Shown: positions 25,887 to 34,687, counted from the stretch's first letter. The stretch is 64,000 nucleotides of DNA from JAFAMS01 sp049520515 (GCA_049520515.1 JBEKPS010000003.1:186001-250000); one strand, 5' to 3'. The notes: generated by a model not told the origin, from the sequence alone. Translations and numbers: made by a program.

Positions 25887-26162
25887 CTATTTCTTCTTTT
25901 TGCGTCCGCCCTTTTTCTTTTTGCGTCCGCCTTTTTTCTTTTTGGCGCTGCCCTTTTTCTTTTTGGCGCCGCCCTTTTTCTTTTTGCGTCCGCCTTTTTT
26001 CTTTTTGGCGCCGCCCTTTTTCTTGCCGGCCTTTTTCTTGCTGGCCTTTTTGCGACCGCTCTTTTTGCTCTTCTTGACTGCGACCACTGCCTTCTTTTTC
26101 CGGCGACGACGTTTCTTTTTCGCCGGTGCGGGCGCTACCAAGCCCATCGTACTATCGTCCAT
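25887..26162 (-). CDS. Lysine-rich histone H1-like DNA-binding protein with tandem repeats
   Basis: A 91-residue, extremely basic protein. After a short lead (MDDSTMGLVAPAPAKKK) it is nearly all Lys, Arg, Gly, Ala and Ser, ending in about seven heptads of the KKKKGGR / KKKKGGA type. This resembles the tails of bacterial histone H1-like proteins that bind DNA non-specifically and compact the nucleoid. ATG 26162 has a perfect GGAGGAG site five bases upstream; longer frames are not supported. The gene is transcribed away from topA from a shared 198-base gap. Confidence 0.8.
   Translation of the reverse strand: MDDSTMGLVAPAPAKKKRRRRKKKAVVAVKKSKKSGRKKASKKKAGKKKGGAKKKKGGRKKKKGGAKKKKGSAKKKKGGRKKKKGGRKKKK
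25893..26020. repeat. 21-bp tandem repeat inside the H1-like gene
   Basis: About six tandem copies of a 21-base unit, alternating T-rich tracts (CTTTTTCTTTTT on the plus strand) with GCGTCCGCC or GGCGCCGCC, encode the KKKKGG heptads. Copies differ by few bases, as expected for a slippage-prone coding minisatellite whose copy number may vary between strains. Confidence 0.85.
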
Positions 26163-26277
26163 TACTCCTCCGAGTCGGAAAAGGTTGTGCCGACCGCCAA
26201 GCGGCGACACAGTTGCTTGCATCGTACACCGGAGCGACGTTTTATGCAACTTTTGTCGCGCGATGTGTTCGCCTTCC

Positions 26278-26307
26278 TCGACACCCGCTTGACACGGGCG
26301 CTATACT
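26278..26307 (+). promoter_or_regulatory. Putative sigma70-type promoter for topA
   Basis: TCGACA (26278-26283) and TATACT (26302-26307) are separated by 18 bases, near-consensus -35 and -10 boxes about 54 bases before the topA start. The nearer TTGACA at 26289 is too close to TATACT to serve as its -35. A GAGGGAGG site precedes the TTG start of topA. Confidence 0.5.
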
Positions 26308-26360
26308 GAGGGCGTTTTTTTGGGGCGGGTTGCTCCATTTTCTGAGGGAGGCTAGATAGC

Positions 26361-28589
26361 TTGGCGAGGCCGCTCATAATCGTAGAGTCGCCGACCAAAG
26401 CGCGTACGATCAAGAAATTCCTACCGGGGCGTTACGCAGTTAAAGCCTCAGTGGGTCATGTTCGCGATCTTCCAAAAAGCACGCTTGGCGTCGACGTCGA
26501 TAACGGCTTCATTCCCAAATATCTCACTATTAAAGGGAAGGGCGACATTATCAAAGAGCTGCGCGCGGCCGTCAAAACGGCGACCGATGTGTATCTCGCG
26601 ACCGACCCCGACCGCGAAGGCGAATCGATTGCCTGGCATCTGGCCGAGCTCCTAAAGCTGCAAGATCCAAAGCGCATCGAGCTGCACGAAATCACGAAAG
26701 ATGCGACCCTCGCCGCGCTCAAAGATCCCCACCAGATCAATATCCCGCTCGTGAACGCGCAGCAGGCGCGGCGCATTCTCGATCGCCTGGTCGGCTATAA
26801 GATCTCACCGCTGCTCTGGGCCAAGTTGCGTGGGGGCCTTTCGGCTGGGCGCGTTCAGTCTGTGGCGGTGCGGCTGGTCGTGGATCGCGAGCGCGAAATT
26901 CAGGCGTTCAACCCCAAAGAGTATTGGTCGATTACGGCAACGCTCGCGCCGGGATCCGGCGACCTGAGCTTCCCCGCCGAGTTTTACTCGCGTGATGGCG
27001 AGCGGATCGAAATCCCGAATCAAGCCTTGGCCGACGAGATCGTCGCCGCGGTCGAGCGCGCGCCATGGCGCGTCGCCAGCATCAAGCAGCGCGAGCAGCG
27101 TCGCAATCCTGCGCCGCCGTTTACGACGTCGACGCTGCAACAAGAAGCTTCACGCCGGTTGCGGATTCGCGTCCGGCGCGTCATGCAGCTCGCGCAGGGG
27201 CTGTACGAAGGCGTTGACTTGGGGTCCGAAGGGACCATCGGTCTGATCACGTACATGCGCACCGATTCGACCCGTATCGCGGATACGGCGCGCGAAGCGG
27301 CGGTCAGCTACGTCGAGACGACCTACGGTAAAGATTTCGTCGGGCCGTTCCGCCAGCCCAAGCTGCGCGAAGGCGCGCAGGATGCGCACGAAGCGATCCG
27401 CCCGACGTCCGTCGAGCGGACGCCCCAGCGTATGTCGCAATTCCTCAAGCGCGACGAGCTTCGTTTGTATACGCTCATTTGGGAGCGCTTCGTCGCATCG
27501 CAGATGGCAGCCGCGGTCTACGATCAGACGACCGTCGATTGCGAAGCCAAGGGTGGCGATCACACGCACGTTTTCCGCGCCACGGGGAGCGTGCTGAAGT
27601 TCGCCGGCTTTACCGCCGTGTACGATGAGAGCACGGAGGAAAGCGCCGACGCCGCCGCTGCTGCCCCGGCCAAGAGCAAGAACGGCAAGACGTCCAAGCC
27701 GCGCGTGATGCTGCCGGCGATGCAGGCGGAGCAATCACTCGATCTGCGCGCTCTCGACCCGAAACAACATTTCACGGAACCGCCCCCGCGCTACACCGAA
27801 GCGACGCTGGTGCGTGCGCTCGAGGAAAATCGGATCGGCCGGCCGTCGACGTACAGCACGATCGTCGAAACGATTCAGGCGCGCGGCTACGTCGAACAAC
27901 TCGAGAGGCGCTTCCATCCGACCGAGATCGGCTTTGCGGTCAACGATCTGCTGGTCGAGCATTTTCCGGATATCGTCGATGTCAATTTCACGGCGAACAT
28001 GGAACAGCGACTCGATCGTATCGAGGAATCGGATGGCGATTGGGAACCGACTCGCCTCCTGCTCTCGGAATTCTACGGCGGCTTCAAGCTCGAGCTGGAA
28101 GAAGCCGAGAAGAAGCTTCCGAAACTCGAAATCCGCGACGAGCCGACCGACGATATCTGCCCGAAGTGCGGGCGTCCCATGGTGATCAAGACGGGACGTT
28201 TCGGGCGCTTCATCTCGTGCACGGGTTATCCCGAGTGCAAGACGACGCGGCCGATTCTCAAAGACACTGGCGCCTTGTGTCCCAAAGACGGCGGCATGAT
28301 CGTCGAGCGCAAATCGCGCAAGGGCCGCATCTTTTACGGCTGCGCAAACTATCCGGCCTGTGATTTTGTATCGTGGGATCGCGTGATTCCCGAGCCGTGC
28401 CCGGTGTGCGGATCGTACGTCGTCGCCAAAACGCGCCGCGGCGGAAACGTACGCCTCGAGTGCTCGAACGATCGCGAACACGATCTCTCGCAGCTTGGCG
28501 CTAAAGATCGCAGCGGCGAGCAAATCGAAGGCGGCACGTCGGCCTCGGCTGACGAGGTCGAAGCCGATTTGGAGCATGTCCCCGTCTAA
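26361..28589 (+). CDS. topA: DNA topoisomerase I
   Basis: A 742-residue type IA topoisomerase relaxing negative supercoils. The TOPRIM domain opens with LIIVESPTKARTIKKFL and includes ATDPDREGESIAWHL; the catalytic Tyr is Y298 in GLITYMRTDSTR. Three C-terminal four-Cys zinc ribbons follow (CPKCGRPMV...CTGYPEC, CPKDGGMIV...CANYPAC, CPVCGSYVV). The TTG start at 26361 has a GAGGGAGG site 12 bases upstream. It heads a topA-trmFO-hslV-hslU operon, an arrangement also known from Gram-positive bacteria. Confidence 0.97.
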   Translation: MARPLIIVESPTKARTIKKFLPGRYAVKASVGHVRDLPKSTLGVDVDNGFIPKYLTIKGKGDIIKELRAAVKTATDVYLATDPDREGESIAWHLAELLKLQDPKRIELHEITKDATLAALKDPHQINIPLVNAQQARRILDRLVGYKISPLLWAKLRGGLSAGRVQSVAVRLVVDREREIQAFNPKEYWSITATLAPGSGDLSFPAEFYSRDGERIEIPNQALADEIVAAVERAPWRVASIKQREQRRNPAPPFTTSTLQQEASRRLRIRVRRVMQLAQGLYEGVDLGSEGTIGLITYMRTDSTRIADTAREAAVSYVETTYGKDFVGPFRQPKLREGAQDAHEAIRPTSVERTPQRMSQFLKRDELRLYTLIWERFVASQMAAAVYDQTTVDCEAKGGDHTHVFRATGSVLKFAGFTAVYDESTEESADAAAAAPAKSKNGKTSKPRVMLPAMQAEQSLDLRALDPKQHFTEPPPRYTEATLVRALEENRIGRPSTYSTIVETIQARGYVEQLERRFHPTEIGFAVNDLLVEHFPDIVDVNFTANMEQRLDRIEESDGDWEPTRLLLSEFYGGFKLELEEAEKKLPKLEIRDEPTDDICPKCGRPMVIKTGRFGRFISCTGYPECKTTRPILKDTGALCPKDGGMIVERKSRKGRIFYGCANYPACDFVSWDRVIPEPCPVCGSYVVAKTRRGGNVRLECSNDREHDLSQLGAKDRSGEQIEGGTSASADEVEADLEHVPV

Positions 28590-29916
28590 GTCGCTTGTCG
28601 TGATCGGCGGCGGCCTTGCCGGCTGCGAGGCCGCGTGGCAAGCAGCGGAAACGGGCGTTCAGGTCGAGCTCTATGAGATGCGGCCCGGGCGCCGTTCACC
28701 AGCCCATCAAACCGATTCGCTCGCGGAGCTCGTCTGCAGCAATTCGCTGCGCGGCGCGGCGCTCGAGAACGCAGTCGGCCTTTTAAAAGAAGAACTGCAT
28801 CGTTCCGGCTCGCTGATCCTGACCGCGGCGCGCAAGCACGCCGTCCCGGCCGGTGGAGCGCTGGCGGTCGATCGCCTCTTGTTCAGCGGCGAGATCGAAT
28901 CGCAGATAAGCGAGCATCCGCGGATCACGCTGCGCCGCGAGGAGATCCACGAGATCCCGCTCGACCGCCGCACGATCGTCGCGTGCGGACCGCTGCCCGG
29001 AGCCGGCCTCGCTGATTCGATCGATCATCTCGTCGGCGGCGGTCGTCTGCACTACTACGACGCCGCGGCGCCGATCGTCGCGACCGATTCGATCGACGAA
29101 TCCAAGATGTACCGCAAGTCGCGTTATGACAAGGGCGGCGGCGATGACTATCTCAACATCCCGCTCGATCGCGACGCGTACTTGCAATTCATAAGCGACC
29201 TACGCTCGCAGCCGCGGCACGAGCTCAAAGAGTTCGAGAAAGTCAGCTACTTCGAAGGCTGCCTTCCGATCGAAGAAATGGCGGATCGCGGTGAGGACGT
29301 ATTGCGCTTTGGTCCGCTCAAGCCAGTCGGACTTGCCGATCCGCGCACGGGCAAAGTGCCCTACGCCGTCGTCCAACTCCGCAAGGAGAACGCCGCGGGT
29401 AGCGCGCTCAATCTCGTCGGCTTTCAAACGCGGCTGACGTGGCCGGCGCAAAAAGAAGTCTTCGGACGATTCCCGGGCCTCGAGAATGCGGAATGGCTGC
29501 GTCTCGGCGTGATGCATCGAAACACATTCATCGATAGCCCGCGACTGCTCGACCGGTTTTTCCGGCTGCTCTCGCATCCAAGCGTTTCGTTTGCGGGCCA
29601 GGTTACGGGTGCCGAAGGCTATGTTGAAGCCGCCGCCTGCGGGATGATTGCCGGTCGCGCTGCAGCGCGCGAGCTGCTCGGCATGGAACCGATCGACGTG
29701 CCCGCCGACACGGCGCTTGGCGCGGTCGTCGCGCACGTCCAGAACACCGCGACGCACGATTTCCAGCCCGCGAACGTCACGTGGGCGTACTTTTCCACCG
29801 GAGCCGATCTGCCGCGTGGCAAGCGCGAGCGTCATCGCGTTCTCGCCGAGAGGGCGCTCGACCGGATTGCCGCATGGGAAGCGGCACACGGAACCTTGCT
29901 AGCTTCTATCGGGTAG
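28576..29916 (+). CDS. trmFO: tRNA (uracil-54-C5)-methyltransferase, folate- and FAD-dependent
   Basis: A 446-residue flavoprotein that makes ribothymidine at position 54 of tRNA using methylenetetrahydrofolate. Marks are VVIGGGLAGCEAAWQAA at residues 8-24, YEMRPGRRSPAHQTD, ELVCSNSLRG (with the conserved catalytic-region Cys), and FQTRLTWPAQKEVF. ATG 28576 overlaps the end of topA by 14 bases. The same gene order with topA and hslVU occurs in many bacteria lacking TrmA. Confidence 0.96.
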   Translation: MSPSKSLVVIGGGLAGCEAAWQAAETGVQVELYEMRPGRRSPAHQTDSLAELVCSNSLRGAALENAVGLLKEELHRSGSLILTAARKHAVPAGGALAVDRLLFSGEIESQISEHPRITLRREEIHEIPLDRRTIVACGPLPGAGLADSIDHLVGGGRLHYYDAAAPIVATDSIDESKMYRKSRYDKGGGDDYLNIPLDRDAYLQFISDLRSQPRHELKEFEKVSYFEGCLPIEEMADRGEDVLRFGPLKPVGLADPRTGKVPYAVVQLRKENAAGSALNLVGFQTRLTWPAQKEVFGRFPGLENAEWLRLGVMHRNTFIDSPRLLDRFFRLLSHPSVSFAGQVTGAEGYVEAAACGMIAGRAAARELLGMEPIDVPADTALGAVVAHVQNTATHDFQPANVTWAYFSTGADLPRGKRERHRVLAERALDRIAAWEAAHGTLLASIG

Positions 29917-30461
29917 TGCAGGCAGTGCCATCACGTTTTCACTCCACAACGATTCTCGCCGTCCTTCGCGACGGCAAGCTGGCGGTCGCCGGCGACGGGC
30001 AAGTGACGTTCGATAAGACCGTCATGAAGCACAGCGCCCGCAAGGTGCGCCGAATCGCCGACGGTCGTGCGATCGCGGGTTTTGCCGGATCTGCAGCCGA
30101 CGGAATAACGCTGCTCGAGAAATTCGAATCGAAGCTCAACGAGTACAAGAACAACATCGTGCGAGCCGCTGTCGAGCTTGCGAAGGATTGGCGGCAAGAC
30201 CGCGCGTTACGCCGGCTCGAAGCGCTCTTGATCGTCGGCACGTCCGAGCATCTCTTCGTACTTTCGGGGACGGGCGACGTCATCGAACCGGATGACGGCA
30301 TTGCAGCCGTGGGAAGCGGCGGACCGTACGCGCAGGCAGCCGCGATCGCGCTGGCTCAGAACACGTCGCTCACGCCCGAAGAGATCGCGCGTAAGGCGCT
30401 CGAGATCGCGGGAAAGATCGACATCTATACAAACGCGGATATCACGGTGGAGATGCTCTAG
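29916..30461 (+). CDS. hslV: ATP-dependent protease peptidase subunit HslV
   Basis: The proteasome-like peptidase of the HslUV (ClpYQ) complex. After a short propeptide the mature enzyme should begin at the catalytic Thr in HSTTILAVLRDG; downstream VAGDGQVTFDKTVMKH and the C-terminal GSGGPYAQAAAIAL are diagnostic. GTG 29916 overlaps the trmFO stop by one base and gives 181 residues; GTG 29925 is an alternative that shortens the propeptide by three residues. hslU follows four bases after the stop. Confidence 0.93.
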   Translation: MQAVPSRFHSTTILAVLRDGKLAVAGDGQVTFDKTVMKHSARKVRRIADGRAIAGFAGSAADGITLLEKFESKLNEYKNNIVRAAVELAKDWRQDRALRRLEALLIVGTSEHLFVLSGTGDVIEPDDGIAAVGSGGPYAQAAAIALAQNTSLTPEEIARKALEIAGKIDIYTNADITVEML

Positions 30462-30465
30462 GAAC

Positions 30466-31890
30466 ATGCCGGAACTTACGCCGCGTCAAATCGTCGCGGA
30501 GCTGGACAAGTACATCGTCGGGCAAGCAAATGCGAAGCGTGCCGTTGCAATCGCGATGCGCAATCGCTATCGCCGCGAGCGGTTACCCGACGAGCTGCGC
30601 GCCGAAGTCAGTCCGAAGAACATTTTGATGATCGGCCCGACCGGCGTCGGCAAAACCGAAATTGCGCGGCGTCTGGCCGCGCTCGCAAACGCCCCGTTCA
30701 TCAAAGTCGAAGCCACCAAATATACCGAGGTCGGCTACGTTGGGCGCGACGTTGAGTCGATGGTTCGCGATTTGGTTGAAGCGGCGGTTCACATGGTGCG
30801 CGAAGAGCGCCGCGCAGAAGTCATCGAGCCCGCCGATCACAATGCGGTCGAACGCGTCGTCGATTTGCTCTACCCCGATACGCGCGCGCCCTCTCCACAA
30901 TCCGCGCAGAATCCATTTGCGGCGCTCGGTTCGATTTTCGGCGGCACCGGCTTTTCGGGCGCGACGGCAACGCAGACGCAAGCACCGCCACAATCTCCAC
31001 CCGATCCGAACGTGCAAGACAAGCGCGAACAGGCTCGCGCCGACGTGTTACGTGGATTCTACGACGTGCGGCTCGTCGACGTCGAAGTCGAAGAGTCGGC
31101 ATCGATGCCGATCGGCGTGATCGGCGGCGATTCATCCGGCGGGCAGGCCGATATCGGCGAGATGCTCGGCGGATTGCTGCCGAAGCGGCGCGTGCACAAG
31201 CGCGTTACCGTGGCCGAGGCCCGCCGTATCTTCGCGCAAGAAGAAGAACAGAAGCTGATCGACATGGACGCGGTCAAGCGCGAAGCGCTACGCCGCGCAG
31301 GCGAGAACGGCATCATTTTCATCGACGAGCTCGACAAGGTCGCGGGGCGAGACGGTCGCGGCGGTGGTCCCGACGTTTCACGTGAAGGCGTGCAGCGCGA
31401 TATTCTGCCGATCGTCGAAGGCAGCACCGTCAACACCAAGTATGGGCCGATCAAAACGGATCACGTGCTCTTTATCGCGGCGGGCGCATTCCATACCAGC
31501 AAGCCGTCCGATCTGATTCCCGAGCTGCAGGGCCGCTTTCCGATCCGCGTCGAGCTCGATTCGCTCACGGCCGCCGACTTCGAAACGATTCTCACGCAGC
31601 CGAAGAACGCATTGATCGAACAATACAAGGGTTTGCTCGGCGTCGAGGACGTGACGCTCGAATTCACGCCGGACGCAATCGCCGAGCTTGCCAAGATCGC
31701 AACGCATGTTAACGACGTCACCGAGAACATCGGCGCGCGCCGGTTGCACACCGTGCTCGAGAAGCTGCTCGAAGACGTCAGCTTCGAAGCTCCGGAAAAA
31801 ACGGGAACTGTCCGCATCGATGCGACCTACGTGAGCGATCATCTCTCGCAAATCGCCGGCAACACGGATCTCAGCGCGTACATTCTCTAG
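30466..31890 (+). CDS. hslU: ATP-dependent protease ATPase subunit HslU
   Basis: A 474-residue AAA+ unfoldase that feeds substrates to HslV. Walker A is MIGPTGVGKTE near residue 50, Walker B is IIFIDELDKVAG near 284, and the family-specific YTEVGYVGRDVESMVRDL lies between. The intermediate I-domain is long with a Pro/Gln/Thr-rich stretch (near residues 140-185). The C-terminus (DLSAYIL) matches the hydrophobic tail that docks into HslV. AGGA precedes ATG 30466. Last gene of the topA operon. Confidence 0.97.
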   Translation: MPELTPRQIVAELDKYIVGQANAKRAVAIAMRNRYRRERLPDELRAEVSPKNILMIGPTGVGKTEIARRLAALANAPFIKVEATKYTEVGYVGRDVESMVRDLVEAAVHMVREERRAEVIEPADHNAVERVVDLLYPDTRAPSPQSAQNPFAALGSIFGGTGFSGATATQTQAPPQSPPDPNVQDKREQARADVLRGFYDVRLVDVEVEESASMPIGVIGGDSSGGQADIGEMLGGLLPKRRVHKRVTVAEARRIFAQEEEQKLIDMDAVKREALRRAGENGIIFIDELDKVAGRDGRGGGPDVSREGVQRDILPIVEGSTVNTKYGPIKTDHVLFIAAGAFHTSKPSDLIPELQGRFPIRVELDSLTAADFETILTQPKNALIEQYKGLLGVEDVTLEFTPDAIAELAKIATHVNDVTENIGARRLHTVLEKLLEDVSFEAPEKTGTVRIDATYVSDHLSQIAGNTDLSAYIL

Positions 31891-31899
31891 GCGCGATTA

Positions 31900-31942
31900 C
31901 CGGGCGCACCTACGTCCTTTGGAAATCGAAACGTGCGCCCGG
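31900..31942 (+). terminator. Inverted repeat downstream of hslU
   Basis: Ten-base arms CCGGGCGCAC (31900-31909) and GTGCGCCCGG (31933-31942) enclose 23 bases. There is no T-run, so it may be a Rho-independent pause, an RNA-stabilising stem or a protein site. A partial third copy of the right arm lies near 31955. Confidence 0.45.
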
Positions 31943-32023
31943 CAATACGCGCCTGCGAACGTGCGCCCCGTGATCGAGGCGCGTCTCATTTCGTTTCAAT
32001 CTATCGAGCTGTTCTGATTTAAG

Positions 32024-32046
32024 GTCCGTTAGAAGCGGACGGTTTT
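32024..32046 (+). terminator. Weak intrinsic terminator-like hairpin
   Basis: GTCCG (32024-32028) and CGGAC (32036-32040) with a seven-base loop are followed by GGTTTT. The stem is short. It lies in the 220-base gap before the secreted-protein gene and could end residual hslU transcripts. Confidence 0.35.
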
Positions 32047-32110
32047 GCGCACGGTTGGGAGCGTGTAAGCGTATCCTCGTGCATACCGTCTTTATTCGGA
32101 GGACCAATAG

Positions 32111-32452
32111 ATGAAACGACCCTTTCTTGGAATCGCACTGGCTCTGGGCGTGCTGGCGTTTGCAGCGCCGGTGGTCGCACAGGCGCAGCCCGTCTTCGAG
32201 CAGCCCGTCACGGTTGCGCCGCACCCCGGTGGTCCGTTCGTGGGCGACCATGAAGTACGCGGCACGGTAACCTACTTCAATGCGTTCACGATGGACGTCC
32301 GCGCGGCTGGTGAAGTCGTTCCGATTCACCTGCATCAAGGTACGATCATCAACCCGACCGGACTGACGCTGCATCAAGGCATGTACATCCGCGTGTTCGG
32401 ATTCTGGGCAAACGGAAACTTCCAAGCCGACCGCATCGGCCTGATTTACTAG
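32111..32452 (+). CDS. Small secreted protein of unknown function
   Basis: A 113-residue protein with a clear signal peptide (FLGIALALGVLAFAAPVVAQA), leaving a ~90-residue mature domain. The mature part (HEVRGTVTYFNAFTMDV, VVPIHLHQGTIINPTG, MYIRVFGFWANGNFQADRI) looks like a small beta-barrel similar to DUF5666-type OB folds, but I cannot name a family. GGAGG lies nine bases before the ATG. It has its own 220-base upstream region and is convergent with the CPBP gene (4-base overlap), so it is probably monocistronic. Confidence 0.75.
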   Translation: MKRPFLGIALALGVLAFAAPVVAQAQPVFEQPVTVAPHPGGPFVGDHEVRGTVTYFNAFTMDVRAAGEVVPIHLHQGTIINPTGLTLHQGMYIRVFGFWANGNFQADRIGLIY

Positions 32453-33198
32453 CGCGGGCTCGGGATGACGATCATCAGCGTGAGGAAAATCGCGTTGTTG
32501 GCTGCGTGCACGATCATCGGGACGATCAGGTTGCCGCTGATGCGGTAAAAGATCGCTTGTAATACCCCAAAGAGCGCGAGCGCAGGAAAGAGCACGAGAT
32601 CGCCATGCCCGAGGCCGAACAGGACGCCGCTGATCAGGGCTGCGACGAGCATCGGCATGCGCGTTGCAAGCGCGTTGAAGATCAGGCCTCTGAAAAACAT
32701 CTCCTCGGCGATCGGAGCAATGACTGCGCCGGTGATGAGCACCATGATGGCGCTGGTCGGAGACGTGGCGCGAAAATGTTCAAAGCCGGCTTGGACGTGG
32801 TTCTGCTGATGAAACGCGCCTAAGACCGCTTGGTAGACCACTTGCATCGTCACCAGCACGACGAGCGAAACGGCTACGATGCCCCACGAGAATTTGTCGA
32901 GCGGTCTGACGCCGAGCTGTGAGAGCGTGCGATGCGAAACGCGCTCGAGCAACGGCACGAGCACCGCGAGCCCGCCGAGATAAAAGGCCGACTCGACGAT
33001 GTTGGCGCCGATGTCGCCGGGATTCATTGGGGCGCCAAGGGTGATGACGGTTGGGATAGCCGCCACGATCATCGCGAAGAGGCCGGCAACCAGTACCAAG
33101 ACGATTGTTCCGAGCGTAGGCCACAGCGGATATGGTCGGGGCGGCGATGGAGCGGCTGTCGTCACCACGAGCCGCGGTTGCTTCGGGAGGCCCCGCAA
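32449..33198 (-). CDS. CPBP family intramembrane metalloprotease
   Basis: A 249-residue polytopic membrane protein of the CAAX-protease/bacteriocin-processing (CPBP, ABI) family. The metal and catalytic motifs are EEMFFRG (EExxxR), a His in FGLGHGD and a His in VHAANNAIF, spread over the last ~100 residues. Such proteases cut membrane-bound peptides; the substrate is unknown. The TTG start at 33198 is uncertain. It overlaps upstream sequence of def on the opposite strand but not its coding region as called here beyond the edge. Confidence 0.85.
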   Translation of the reverse strand: MRGLPKQPRLVVTTAAPSPPRPYPLWPTLGTIVLVLVAGLFAMIVAAIPTVITLGAPMNPGDIGANIVESAFYLGGLAVLVPLLERVSHRTLSQLGVRPLDKFSWGIVAVSLVVLVTMQVVYQAVLGAFHQQNHVQAGFEHFRATSPTSAIMVLITGAVIAPIAEEMFFRGLIFNALATRMPMLVAALISGVLFGLGHGDLVLFPALALFGVLQAIFYRISGNLIVPMIVHAANNAIFLTLMIVIPSPR

Positions 33199-33233
33199 AC
33201 CTCTTGGCGCGAAAGATGTTTTGCAACGCTGCC

Positions 33234-33758
33234 ATGCCTTACATTCGCCCGATTCTGACCGACGATCACCCCACGCTGCGTAAGGTCGCGAAGAAAGTCG
33301 ATCTCGACGAGCTTCGCGAGCCGCTCTTTCAGCAGTTGATCGATGACATGTTCGAAACGATGTACAACGCCCCGGGAATCGGGCTGGCAGCCCCGCAAAT
33401 CGATATCGGGAAGCGGATCTTCGTGATCGATCTGCAGGACGAAGATGAAAATCACGGGCCGTTCGTTTTCATCAATCCGAGGTTTACGATTACGGAAGGC
33501 GAGATCGAATCGATCGAAGGTTGTCTTTCGGTCCCGGGATTCATCGGTGACCTCACACGCTTCGAACGCGTCGTGTGCGCAGGTATCGATCGCAACGGCC
33601 GCAAGATTTCCGCCGAAGCCAGCGGCGACTTGTTTTCGCGCTGCTTGCAGCACGAGATGGATCACCTCGACGGAATTCTGTACGTCGACAAAGCCAAGAA
33701 TATTCGTCCGGCCGTTACGGAAGAAGAGCTCGAAGCAGCCGAAGCCGTCGAAATCTAA
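33234..33758 (+). CDS. def: Peptide deformylase
   Basis: A 174-residue metalloenzyme removing the formyl group from nascent proteins. All three motifs are present: GIGLAAPQI, EGCLSVP with metal-binding C97, and QHEMDHLDG with H140 and H144. The start could be ATG 33234 or ATG 33216, neither with a strong ribosome site; the first gives the standard N-terminus PYIRPILTDDHPTLRKVAK. fmt and rsmB follow, the usual def-fmt-rsmB order. Confidence 0.95.
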   Translation: MPYIRPILTDDHPTLRKVAKKVDLDELREPLFQQLIDDMFETMYNAPGIGLAAPQIDIGKRIFVIDLQDEDENHGPFVFINPRFTITEGEIESIEGCLSVPGFIGDLTRFERVVCAGIDRNGRKISAEASGDLFSRCLQHEMDHLDGILYVDKAKNIRPAVTEEELEAAEAVEI

Positions 33759-33763
33759 GGTGA

Positions 33764-34687
33764 ATCTTTAAGAGCGTCTTTTTTGGGACGAGCCAGTTCG
33801 CCGTCCCAAGTCTGCGAGCGCTGCGCGACGTAACGCAAATCGTCGCCGTCGTTACGCAACCGGACCGGCCGGCCGGGCGGGGACAAAAGCTGCAATCGAC
33901 GGCAATCAAAATCGCCGCAGCTGAGCTCGGGATCGACGCTTTGCGGCCCGAAAGTGTCCGCGAGATCGTGCCGCAGCTGCGTGCGCTCGATGCGGATCTG
34001 TTCGTCGTCGCGTCGTACGGCGAGATTCTCTCGCAGCAAATTCTTGATCTCCCACGCGCCGGAGCATTCAACGTGCACCCGAGCCTGCTGCCGCTTTATC
34101 GCGGCGCGACGCCGCTGCAAACGCAGATTCGGGATCGCTGTACCGTCACGGGCGTAACGATCATTGCAATGGATGCCGGTATGGATACCGGCAACATCCT
34201 GGTTCGCGAGCAAGTCCCACTCGGCGCTCGGGAAACGTACGGCGAGCTGGAAGCGCGGTTGGCCGAGCTTGGCGCGCAGGCGCTCGTCAAGGCAATCGAT
34301 CTTGCGCAGCGCGGAGAGCTCGTGCCGGTTGCGCAAACGACGCTCGCAACGCCGGACGAAATCAAAGCTACGCTTACACGACCGCTGCGCTCTGACGATT
34401 TGCGAATTGACTGGGCGCGGCCCGCGATCGAGGTAGATGCCCTCGTGCGCTCGCTCTCCCCGCAGCCGAGTGCGCGCGGCGACATTCAGGGCATCGGCGC
34501 AAAAATCATCGCGACGCATCCGCTCGAGACGAGTGTGGAGCAGGCACCCGGAACGCCGTCACGGATTCCGCACGGGCTTGCCGTCGCGTGCGGCAAGGGA
34601 GCCGTTGCCATCGATCGCATCCTACCCGCCAACCGTGCCGCGATGAGCGGCGAGGCGTTCGCAGCCTCGCTTTTCGCGCGAACATGA
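33764..34687 (+). CDS. fmt: Methionyl-tRNA formyltransferase with disrupted or non-standard start
   Basis: Formylates initiator Met-tRNA. The conserved N-terminus VFFGTSQFAVPSLRAL, VVTQPDRPAGRGQ, ELFNVHPSLLP-type block (FNVHPSLLPLYRGATPLQ) and MDAGMDTGNIL are all present. Yet the frame from the preceding stop (33761) to the first motif has no ATG, GTG or TTG; only ATC 33764 precedes it. Removing one T from the run at 33767-33769 would give GTG 33760 followed by NLKSVFFGT, a normal Fmt start. So this is either a one-base frameshift, an assembly error, or use of a rare start. The ~307-residue length is normal. Confidence 0.85.
   Translation: MFKSVFFGTSQFAVPSLRALRDVTQIVAVVTQPDRPAGRGQKLQSTAIKIAAAELGIDALRPESVREIVPQLRALDADLFVVASYGEILSQQILDLPRAGAFNVHPSLLPLYRGATPLQTQIRDRCTVTGVTIIAMDAGMDTGNILVREQVPLGARETYGELEARLAELGAQALVKAIDLAQRGELVPVAQTTLATPDEIKATLTRPLRSDDLRIDWARPAIEVDALVRSLSPQPSARGDIQGIGAKIIATHPLETSVEQAPGTPSRIPHGLAVACGKGAVAIDRILPANRAAMSGEAFAASLFART

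Noticed and set aside
25893..26020. CRISPR-like array
   Set aside because: The regular 21-base units are contiguous without unique spacers and encode a Lys-rich repeat protein with a good ribosome site.
26289..26307. TTGACA plus TATACT as a topA promoter pair
   Set aside because: The two boxes are only seven bases apart; the TCGACA at 26278 gives an 18-base spacer instead.
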